DNA of 5,206 nt from Desulfobacterales bacterium (GTDB taxonomy: Bacteria > Desulfobacterota > Desulfobulbia > Desulfobulbales > Desulfocapsaceae), in contig JABDPQ010000388.1 in NCBI GenBank assembly GCA_013042695.1, positions 1 through 5,206 of the forward strand, written 5' to 3'. The notes below the pieces were generated by a model that ran no database searches, was not told the DNA's origin, and was given only the letters and a program-made list of their open reading frames with translations. Below are positions 1 to 5,206 of this stretch, piece by piece (the stretch's first letter is position 1; each line of letters begins with the position of its first letter). The position numbers and the translations under genes are program-made.

Positions 1-1758
1 AGCAAATTGCTCAACAGCAGTAACAACTCTCTGCAGGGTTTCCTCTTTGTGATCTGAAAGTTCTACTTTCAAGAATAGTGCCGACTCCACGCCCAGGGTA
101 GATCCGCCGGATATGTAGTAGGTCAAAGTCTTCTCGACACGCGGCAGGGCAAGCATCTTCAAATTCCCCTCGTTAAAAGCAATCCGGGTGAATTTTGCTT
201 TGGAGGCATCTGACTGCACGGACTGCACACCGGGCGTGTTTTGCAGCACCCACTCAAAACGATTGAGCAAGTCAATTTTTTTGTAGCTCGTCGCCATTCC
301 CGGTCCATTGGTGACGAAAATCAGCATTTCGTCGGTGCTGGTAGAGAAGTTGGTGGTTATGTAGTCGTTGTCCTGATTATATACTGAATTGGCACGTAAC
401 TCCGGAGCACCCTTGTCAAGATCACCGATTTTAAGCCCCTGACTGAGGTAGATCCCTACGGCAGCGCCAGCAATGGCGATACCGATGGAGATGGCAGCGG
501 CTTTGGATTCGGTAAAGCGTGAGAAAAAATCTATCAGGTTTCCAGGCTTGGCTGATTTCATCTCGGCATGCTGAATCGCTTTTGGTGTGACACCGCCATA
601 AGAAATCAGGATCGGCAGTAAAACCAGGTTAGTGAGAATAAGAACCGCGACACCGACACTTGCAGCAACAGCCAAATCCTGGATGACGCCAACATCGATT
701 ACCAGCAGCGTGGCGAAACCCATGCCATCGCTAATCAAGGCGATAATACCAGGCTTAACCAGTTGGCGAAAACTGATGCGTGCCGCCTCGTAGCTGCTCT
801 TTCCTGCCGATGCCTCGCGAATGATGGCGTTGATAATCTGCACCCCATGGCTGATACCTATGGCGAAGATTAAAAATGGCACCAGCACTGAGAAGACACC
901 AACACCGTAACCAAACAACACCAGTATGCCAAGCTGCCAGATAACGGCAATGATTGAACAAAGAAGTGTGGCTATGGTCGACTTGGTGCCACGAGAATAA
1001 TAATAAAGCAGGGCAGCCGTTATCAGGAAGGCAACCGCAAAAAACGCCGCTATGGACATGAAACCGTCTGTAAGGTCGGCAAATTTCTTTACATCCCCGA
1101 TAATTTTGATCTGCAGATTGTCTGCCTGATATTTGGCACGAACACCTTCAAGCTGGCGCGAAAAATCTTGTATGTTGAGTTTCTCGCCTGTCTCCGGGTT
1201 TGTTTCTAAAACGGGAATACTGATGATGCTTGATTTAAAATCATTGGCAATGAAGCTGCCGAGATGACCGGATTTGAGGATATTCTCCCGAATCTCAGCC
1301 ATGTATGCCTCAGATCCATCGTAGAGAGAAGAGTCGATGATCGGCCCACCTTCAAAACCGTCCTCGGTCACCGCAATCCAGTTCAGACCTGGTGTCCACA
1401 AAGAGAGAAGACCACCAGTATCGACTCCTGACAGAAGCGAAACTTCGTCGCTTATTTTTCTCAGTGACTCAAGGTAACTGGTAGAAAATATATCACCCTG
1501 CTCAACCGCCACTGCAATCCTTACCACACTTCCGGTGCCGGTGTCGGCCCGGCCAGACTCCTCAAATACTTTGCGTGCATTCTGCAGATACTCATGGCCC
1601 TGCGGTACCATCTTGGTCAGGTCGATATCGGGTCGAACCTTCGTGGCATTATACCCAAGAGCAAGGGTTGCCAGGGCAAACAGCAACAATACCAAGATAC
1701 GGTTGTTGAACAGTATCCTCTCGATCATAGATCCGTTATTATGTGCATCATCTTTCAT
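1..1758 (-). CDS. RND/MMPL superfamily inner-membrane transporter (N-terminal 586 residues, 3' end off window)
   Basis: Reading the minus strand from ATG at 1756-1758 gives 586 codons without a stop, running off the left edge. The layout is that of an RND exporter of the MMPL/COG1033 type: a cytoplasmic start ending in MIERILFNNR, TM1 (about 20-37), a periplasmic domain of about 195 residues (38-233), TM2 (234-255), TM3-TM4 (about 262-308), TM5-TM6 (about 335-385), a cytoplasmic linker, TM7 (about 420-439), then part of a second periplasmic domain. TM8-TM12, probably some 200 residues, are missing from view. TM4 carries AIGISHGVQ with His304 where many MMPL proteins have a GxxxDY motif; Asp344 and Asp355 lie in or next to TM5. 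An in-frame ATG at 1767 is possible but lies only 1 nt from the AAGGG site, whereas 1758 has a 10-nt spacer. Such pumps use the proton gradient to move hydrophobic molecules. The substrate is unknown; the setting suggests a lipid, steroid or similar compound (inference). Confidence 0.92.
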   Translation of the reverse strand, partial: MKDDAHNNGSMIERILFNNRILVLLLFALATLALGYNATKVRPDIDLTKMVPQGHEYLQNARKVFEESGRADTGTGSVVRIAVAVEQGDIFSTSYLESLRKISDEVSLLSGVDTGGLLSLWTPGLNWIAVTEDGFEGGPIIDSSLYDGSEAYMAEIRENILKSGHLGSFIANDFKSSIISIPVLETNPETGEKLNIQDFSRQLEGVRAKYQADNLQIKIIGDVKKFADLTDGFMSIAAFFAVAFLITAALLYYYSRGTKSTIATLLCSIIAVIWQLGILVLFGYGVGVFSVLVPFLIFAIGISHGVQIINAIIREASAGKSSYEAARISFRQLVKPGIIALISDGMGFATLLVIDVGVIQDLAVAASVGVAVLILTNLVLLPILISYGGVTPKAIQHAEMKSAKPGNLIDFFSRFTESKAAAISIGIAIAGAAVGIYLSQGLKIGDLDKGAPELRANSVYNQDNDYITTNFSTSTDEMLIFVTNGPGMATSYKKIDLLNRFEWVLQNTPGVQSVQSDASKAKFTRIAFNEGNLKMLALPRVEKTLTYYISGGSTLGVESALFLKVELSDHKEETLQRVVTAVEQFA

Positions 1759-1766
1759 TGCCAGCA

Positions 1767-1773
1767 TTCCCTT
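1767..1773 (-). promoter_or_regulatory. Shine-Dalgarno of the RND gene
   Basis: The minus strand reads AAGGGAA in the 16-nt gap after the Ycf48-like stop codon. AAGGG is 10 nt from the ATG at 1758, slightly long but usable. It is only 1 nt from the in-frame ATG at 1767, which argues against that earlier start. Confidence 0.6.
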
Positions 1774-1774
1774 G

Positions 1775-2878
1775 TTAATTTTTCCTGGGTTGGCCATTCA
1801 GTTCATCCAGATCGGAGAGAAGAATCCCGGCAATCCCTACCGTCACAAACTGATCGTCTCCTATTGGCATTACAGCAGTCAAGGGCAGGCGATCATCACG
1901 GATCAGGACGGCAAAATTCTGGGCCTCTGCATCTCCTCTAACGACGGCACCATCACTGCCGACTATAAGTATCGAGCCATCGGCCAAAAGCGAGCCTCCG
2001 GCCAGACCGGCTGAGGTATCGATTTCCACCTGGCGCCAGTTCTGTCCACCGTCATCGGTGACAAAGATTCTGCCGCCAACGCCGAAGAAGACCAGGCGCT
2101 CTTCTTTTTTCATTGCAACAACACCGAGAAAAGAAACCTCGACAAATGGCTCAACCAGGTCCTCAATCTCTTCAGGGGTAAGCTCACGCGGAATTCTCAG
2201 CACATCCCAGCTCTGGCCGTTATCATCGGAGCGATAGACAAATCCCTTTTCACCGGCGATATAGAGGCTGCCTCCCTGTGTTCTGATAATGGCGTTATAG
2301 TGCCACTCATCGATATTATCAATCAGGTCACGATCATCCTGCCAGCTCTGCCCACCATCTGCAGTTGTCAGCAGGGTCCCGTAAGCACCGACGGCAAAAC
2401 CATTTTGTTCATCTAGAAATAGCACATCCAGCAGTGGCGCGACGAGATCGGCGGTGCGGTTATCGTAGATGCGCTTCCAACTGGTGCCTCCGTCATTGCT
2501 TCGCATGATTACTTGATCCTCACCAACCGCCCAGCCAAGCTGTTCATTGATAAAAAAGACGGCATTTAAATGGGCCATGGCATCGACATCGGCCTGCTGC
2601 CAGCTTTTTCCTTGGTCGTCTGAATAGAGGATATGACCTCTCTCACCAACGGTGACCAGACGTTTACCGGCATATTCTACATCCAGTAAAAGACTGTTCT
2701 GGGCAGCCTCCATTTTAATCGCAGCAATGTCGAGTGGGTCACTGTAGGCTGCCAGAAGAGTCGAGGTGCAGGACAACAACATACATGCAGCAAACGGAAA
2801 GACGATTACAGCCATTACGATGATGTAACGCATAATCTGCAGGGGTTGGTCTTGATTAACTCGCATATCCATATTCAT
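1775..2878 (-). CDS. Ycf48/HCF136-like BNR-repeat beta-propeller, exported
   Basis: A complete 367-residue protein. Five clear BNR/Asp-box motifs of the form S/T-x-D-x-G-x-S/N-W occur at residues 86-93, 127-134, 172-179, 217-224 and 274-281. A sixth degenerate copy lies near 314-322, and a last propeller-like GILLSD is at 351-356. Asp boxes mark beta-hairpin turns, so a six- or seven-bladed propeller is expected. In cyanobacteria and plants, Ycf48/HCF136 helps assemble photosystem II; in non-phototrophs the role is unknown. An N-terminal hydrophobic segment (about residues 17-36) is followed by Cys37 in the context MLLSC, so the protein is exported and may be a lipoprotein. ATG at 2878 is chosen because AGGAAAAAGG lies directly upstream. 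ATG at 2833 (Met16) would give a more ordinary signal peptide but has no Shine-Dalgarno. The stop is 16 nt before the RND gene start, implying translational coupling and a function linked to that pump. Confidence 0.9.
   Translation of the reverse strand: MNMDMRVNQDQPLQIMRYIIVMAVIVFPFAACMLLSCTSTLLAAYSDPLDIAAIKMEAAQNSLLLDVEYAGKRLVTVGERGHILYSDDQGKSWQQADVDAMAHLNAVFFINEQLGWAVGEDQVIMRSNDGGTSWKRIYDNRTADLVAPLLDVLFLDEQNGFAVGAYGTLLTTADGGQSWQDDRDLIDNIDEWHYNAIIRTQGGSLYIAGEKGFVYRSDDNGQSWDVLRIPRELTPEEIEDLVEPFVEVSFLGVVAMKKEERLVFFGVGGRIFVTDDGGQNWRQVEIDTSAGLAGGSLLADGSILIVGSDGAVVRGDAEAQNFAVLIRDDRLPLTAVMPIGDDQFVTVGIAGILLSDLDELNGQPRKN
2036..2623 (-). repeat. Five coding repeats encoding BNR/Asp-box motifs
   Basis: Five imperfect 24-nt units lie at 2600-2623, 2477-2500, 2342-2365, 2207-2230 and 2036-2059. 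Each encodes S/T-x-D-x-G-x-S/N-W and ends in a TGG Trp codon. Spacing is 123, 135, 135 and 171 nt (41, 45, 45 and 57 residues), consistent with one propeller blade per unit and one blade with a longer insert (about residues 229-262, EELTP/EEIED-like acidic segment). These are protein-level repeats within the Ycf48-like gene, not a DNA repeat array. Confidence 0.8.
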
Positions 2879-2879
2879 A

Positions 2880-2889
2880 CCTTTTTCCT
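2880..2889 (-). promoter_or_regulatory. Shine-Dalgarno of the Ycf48-like gene
   Basis: The minus strand reads AGGAAAAAGG just upstream of the ATG at 2876-2878. The AGGA core is 7 nt from the start. It supports the first Met over Met3, Met5 and Met16, which lack a comparable site. Confidence 0.7.
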
Positions 2890-2895
2890 GGTTAA

Positions 2896-2924
2896 AATAT
2901 CATTGTCTGCCTGCAAACATTCAA
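2896..2924 (-). promoter_or_regulatory. Weak sigma70-like promoter candidate before the Ycf48-like gene
   Basis: On the minus strand TTGAAT (2924-2919) is followed after 17 nt by GATATT (2901-2896), each 4 of 6 matches to the sigma70 consensus. Transcription would start close to the Shine-Dalgarno, leaving only a very short leader. Matches this weak arise by chance in AT-rich gaps, so this is a candidate only. If real, it would let the Ycf48-RND pair be expressed apart from DUF1302-DUF1329. Confidence 0.18.
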
Positions 2925-2986
2925 GCCCTTCTCAAGGCAGCTCTGCACAGACAACCGGCAACCCCTTTCTGTGTTGATGATTACAT

Positions 2987-3025
2987 CCCGGCACAGCCGC
3001 CAATCTGTCAGGCAATTGTGCCAGG
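2987..3025 (-). other. Intercistronic stem-loop just after the DUF1329 stop
   Basis: In the minus-strand transcript, CCTGGCACA (3025-3017) pairs with TGTGCCGGG (2995-2987) to form a 9-bp stem with one G-U wobble and a 21-nt loop. The loop can pair further through GCC and GGC. The wobble position pairs only in the minus-strand RNA, the transcribed direction. The stem starts 18 nt after the DUF1329 stop. No T-run follows it (ATGTAATCATC), so it is not a standard intrinsic terminator. It may protect the upstream mRNA from 3' exonucleases or slow read-through; either role is inference. Confidence 0.5.
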
Positions 3026-3043
3026 ATAGTGGAGAGGGATCTC

Positions 3044-4411
3044 TCAACGTCCTCTGCGTCGCAATGCGGCAGGAGTAAAGAACGCATCCTTCGGGACTTC
3101 TTTGGTAAAATCATAGAGCGGAGCGCTATGTCCCAGGTTGTCTGTAAAATACCCGCCGGTTTTCAGATCATAATGGGTGTAAGCGGTGTAGGTGGTTGCC
3201 GGCAGGTCATAGAAGTTCTTCAAGAAGGCAAAACCGAACCGCCAGAGGTTGCCGTTGCCGTCATATTTATCGGTAGCTGCGACATTCCAGCTGTCCTCGT
3301 CTACATAGAAGACGCGTTTGGCATAAATGTGCCGCGAGCTTGGTTTGACGGTTGCCTCAACAACCCACACTCGGTGCAGTTCCCAACGGATATAGTCCGG
3401 GTTGTGATGATTGGCGGTCAACAATTCTTCGCGATTTGTACTTTCAAGATTAAGTTTGTAGCAGTTATAAGGGATAATGACTTCCTTTTTACCAATCAGT
3501 TTGAAATCAAAGCGCTCTGGTGAACCGCTGAACAATTCATAATCGTCAAAGGTGTTGATTGAGCGGTCCGGAGTATCGAAACCAAGGCTGGGTGCACGCC
3601 GAACGCGCCGTTCACCGGGGCTGTAAATCCAAGCTTTACGTGGTTTTTTTGCCGCGTTGACACTTTCGTGAACCAATATTCCGAATCCTGCGTTTGCAGC
3701 AGGGTAGACTTCGGTACTGGAAAACTTGAACAGACTCCCTTTTGCCAGAGCCTCGGCTGCTCCGGCCTCGCCACCAAGATAATAGTAGTAGACGGTGTCA
3801 TCATCTCGATCGATGTTCAGACTCTGATAGCCGTTATTCTCGACGATTGTGGTGTTGAGTTTTTTTGCCGAACGATATTCACCCTGGTAGCGGACCAAAC
3901 TGTTCCACATCACTTCACTGCCGCTCTGTGGAATCGGAAAAGGAATTCCTGATTTTACGTTGGCAATACCATTGCCGTCATCAATCAACTCACCTGTGGT
4001 GGCATTTTCCAGTGCAGCTTTATACTGCCATTCAGGCAATGCCGCTGTGCGATGGGTTTTATATACCTGCATCTTATACGAGCCGGGATGCTTTTCAAAC
4101 AAGGCCTTCTGACCCTCGGTCAGCTTATCACCATACTCTTTGTAGTTCTCAGCGGTAATCACCACGACCGGTTTTTCATCAGCAAATGGATCGATCCGTG
4201 GTCCCCCTGCTGTGTATCCTGCCGGCGGCGTTGACATACCGCCGGTCCATTCGGGAATGGTTCCGTCAGCATTAGCTGCCTTGAGCGCACCCATTGGTGT
4301 TAATTCACCATTTAATTTAGCTGCTTCATCCGCACTGACTTTGGCAAAAGAACTGCCCGTAGCCAGAGTCAGGGAGATAATCCCTGCCAATATAGTTATT
4401 TTATTATTCAC
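3044..4411 (-). CDS. DUF1329 family periplasmic protein
   Basis: A complete 455-residue protein, the normal length for DUF1329. The start is GTG at 4409-4411, chosen because AGGAG sits 7 nt upstream and because a clean signal peptide follows at once: MNNK, a hydrophobic core at residues 5-19, then SSFA with cleavage probably after Ala23. Family-typical blocks are ELTPMGALKAANADGTIPEW (36-55), GIPFPIP (155-161), WIYSPGERRVRRAP (261-274), the RWELHRVWVVEATVK stretch (342-356) and FYVDEDSW (368-375). It ends in AALRRRGR, as relatives do. There is no membrane segment after the signal peptide and no lipobox, so a soluble periplasmic location is expected. As I recall, the family is related in fold to LolA/LolB-type lipid carriers; if so, it could shuttle a hydrophobic ligand between the membranes, but this is inference. 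It lies between the DUF1302 barrel gene (26 nt upstream) and the Ycf48-like gene (165 nt downstream). No biochemical activity is assigned. Confidence 0.93.
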   Translation of the reverse strand: MNNKITILAGIISLTLATGSSFAKVSADEAAKLNGELTPMGALKAANADGTIPEWTGGMSTPPAGYTAGGPRIDPFADEKPVVVITAENYKEYGDKLTEGQKALFEKHPGSYKMQVYKTHRTAALPEWQYKAALENATTGELIDDGNGIANVKSGIPFPIPQSGSEVMWNSLVRYQGEYRSAKKLNTTIVENNGYQSLNIDRDDDTVYYYYLGGEAGAAEALAKGSLFKFSSTEVYPAANAGFGILVHESVNAAKKPRKAWIYSPGERRVRRAPSLGFDTPDRSINTFDDYELFSGSPERFDFKLIGKKEVIIPYNCYKLNLESTNREELLTANHHNPDYIRWELHRVWVVEATVKPSSRHIYAKRVFYVDEDSWNVAATDKYDGNGNLWRFGFAFLKNFYDLPATTYTAYTHYDLKTGGYFTDNLGHSAPLYDFTKEVPKDAFFTPAALRRRGR

Positions 4412-4418
4412 ACCTGCT

Positions 4419-4423
4419 CTCCT
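4419..4423 (-). promoter_or_regulatory. Shine-Dalgarno of the DUF1329 gene
   Basis: AGGAG on the minus strand lies 7 nt before the GTG at 4409-4411. It decides in favour of this non-ATG start, which is also followed directly by a good signal peptide. It lies in the 26-nt gap after the DUF1302 stop, with no room for a separate promoter outside coding sequence. Confidence 0.8.
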
Positions 4424-4437
4424 ATTGAGGTTGTCAG

Positions 4438-5206
4438 TTAGAATTTATAGCTGATGGTGAAACTAATGTTATCACCATACTCTTCATAGTCGGCGGCTTC
4501 AAACTCATCCGCATGGCGGATTCCCACATAACTAAGCGTATAATCGACATCTTTGTAATTCGCTTTCAGGCGTGCCTGAAACCATTTCTTGCCTTGCCAC
4601 CAGTTGCCCCAGAATCGGCTATACCCGCTTACTGCATGCTGCCAGCCAAAACCTGGCGTAACGGTAAGACCGCCAACGCCAAAGGCATTGAGCTTGGTAA
4701 AATCGATTTCGAGGTTATAACCCCAGGCCCATTTATCAGTCGGGGCATTGCCGTTGCCATTCCCCTGGAACGTATAAATAGGATTACCTGCTGCATCTTC
4801 ACCACCCGGCTCACCGGTTGCACCCGGCAGATGATCAACAGCTGCGGCCACTATCAAAAACGTCGAATCAAAACCCAGAGCGGGTCCGAAGGCACGCAGC
4901 AAGTTGACTGAACCATGATAAATGTCTTCCTCGACAAATCCATCGAAGCTCTGTGTGCTGGAATCATAGGTCACACCGTCAAGGGTGACCGGAGCGCCCA
5001 GAAAGTTGTCAAAGGCAATACCGAGAGGATCACCGGCCAGGACCGGATGGTTAGGCTGATAAACAACCTCACCGGCGACCGCCCAGTTCCCAATCTGACC
5101 TGCTGCACTCAAACCCAAGAGTTTCTGATCTTCCGGGTAGACAAATTCGATTTGGCCGTCACCTACGAAGGCACCGGAGGCCGGATTGAAACGAAAATAG
5201 GGTTCC
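4438..5206 (-). CDS. DUF1302 family outer-membrane beta-barrel protein (C-terminal part, 5' end off window)
   Basis: This reading frame is open from the right edge and ends in TAA at 4438-4440, so 255 C-terminal residues are visible. DUF1302 proteins are usually about 550-650 residues (recalled), so more than half is missing. The visible part alternates short amphipathic strands with polar Gly/Asn/Asp-rich loops, including GNGNGN about 105 residues from the end. It contains the family-like HAVSGYS segment about 60-66 residues before the end. It finishes NISFTISYKF with a terminal Phe, the usual outer-membrane barrel end that the BAM machinery recognises. The TTG at 5118 is internal: the frame upstream of it stays protein-like (EPYFRFNPASGAFVGDGQ). 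The gene lies 26 nt before the DUF1329 gene, its usual partner, so the two are probably cotranscribed. The likely role is an outer-membrane channel or receptor for a hydrophobic compound; the substrate is unknown. Family call is strong, function is inference. Confidence 0.88.
   Translation of the reverse strand, partial: EPYFRFNPASGAFVGDGQIEFVYPEDQKLLGLSAAGQIGNWAVAGEVVYQPNHPVLAGDPLGIAFDNFLGAPVTLDGVTYDSSTQSFDGFVEEDIYHGSVNLLRAFGPALGFDSTFLIVAAAVDHLPGATGEPGGEDAAGNPIYTFQGNGNGNAPTDKWAWGYNLEIDFTKLNAFGVGGLTVTPGFGWQHAVSGYSRFWGNWWQGKKWFQARLKANYKDVDYTLSYVGIRHADEFEAADYEEYGDNISFTISYKF

Larger units (their letters stand above)
2879..3043. other. 165-nt intergenic region splitting the operon into two pairs
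   Basis: This is the only sizeable gap in the window. Besides the stem-loop and the weak promoter candidate it holds alternative short inverted repeats: ttgtctg (2903-2909) with cagacaa (2948-2954), ctgcct (2907-2912) with aggcag (2935-2940), and cctt/aagg around a 3-nt loop at 2927-2937. The first two share bases and are mutually exclusive. No small gene with a credible ribosome site was found here. Confidence 0.6.

Noticed and set aside
1..1758. Possible disruption of the RND gene, because no bounded open frame is apparent there.
   Set aside because: Manual translation from 1758 reads 586 codons without a stop or frameshift; the gene simply continues past the left edge.
1535..2014. A 159-codon plus-strand open frame opposite the Ycf48/RND junction.
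   Set aside because: It is antisense to two well-supported genes, has no Shine-Dalgarno, and its translation is low in family-like features. The minus-strand products are clear.
2036..2623. Regular 24-nt imperfect repeats as a CRISPR-like or tandem DNA repeat array.
   Set aside because: The repeats are in frame and encode Asp-box motifs of the propeller at blade spacing; similarity is at the protein level.
2987..3025. The stem-loop as a Rho-independent terminator ending the DUF1302-DUF1329 transcript.
   Set aside because: No T-rich tract follows the stem in the transcribed direction; it is listed as a stem-loop of uncertain role instead.
2932..3114. A 60-codon minus-strand frame running from the DUF1329 3' end into the intergenic gap, considered as a small gene or a frameshifted tail.
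   Set aside because: No Shine-Dalgarno precedes its start, and DUF1329 already ends with a normal family C-terminus (AALRRRGR), so no frameshift is needed.
3029..3523. A 164-codon plus-strand open frame opposite the DUF1329 gene.
   Set aside because: It lies almost wholly opposite conserved DUF1329 coding sequence and has no recognisable domain or ribosome site.
4438..5118. TTG at 5118 as the true start of the DUF1302 protein.
   Set aside because: The frame remains open and protein-like to the right edge, there is no signal peptide after the TTG, and the 226-residue product would be far too short for the family.

Overview
The window holds four co-directional genes, all on the minus strand, so transcription runs from right to left. 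In transcription order they are: a DUF1302-type outer-membrane beta-barrel (5' part cut off by the right edge), a complete DUF1329 periplasmic protein, a complete Ycf48/HCF136-like BNR-repeat beta-propeller, and an RND/MMPL-superfamily inner-membrane transporter (3' part cut off by the left edge). No tRNA, rRNA, CRISPR array, insertion sequence or phage gene was seen. Nothing on the plus strand looks like a gene.

Layout: DUF1302 gene (4438 to the right edge), 26-nt gap, DUF1329 gene (3044-4411, GTG start with a good Shine-Dalgarno), 165-nt gap (2879-3043) with a strong stem-loop and a weak promoter-like sequence, Ycf48-like gene (1775-2878), 16-nt gap, RND gene (1758 to the left edge, first 586 residues visible). 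The short gaps within each pair and the single larger gap suggest one operon built from two tightly coupled pairs: DUF1302-DUF1329 and Ycf48-RND.

The four products cover the whole Gram-negative envelope: a proton-driven pump in the inner membrane, a soluble periplasmic protein, a periplasmic or lipid-anchored propeller, and an outer-membrane barrel. DUF1302 and DUF1329 genes are known to travel together in proteobacteria, often near lipid, fatty-acid or steroid metabolism genes, and this four-gene set recurs in Pseudomonas-like and marine gammaproteobacteria (recalled, not searched here). The reasonable reading is a trans-envelope transport system for a hydrophobic compound. The substrate and even the direction of transport cannot be read from this window.

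Organism: a Gram-negative bacterium, most likely a gammaproteobacterium, with roughly balanced GC content and AT-rich Shine-Dalgarno regions. A deltaproteobacterial-type lineage (Desulfobacterota and relatives) is not excluded. No photosynthesis gene is present, so the Ycf48-like protein is unlikely to act on photosystem II here.
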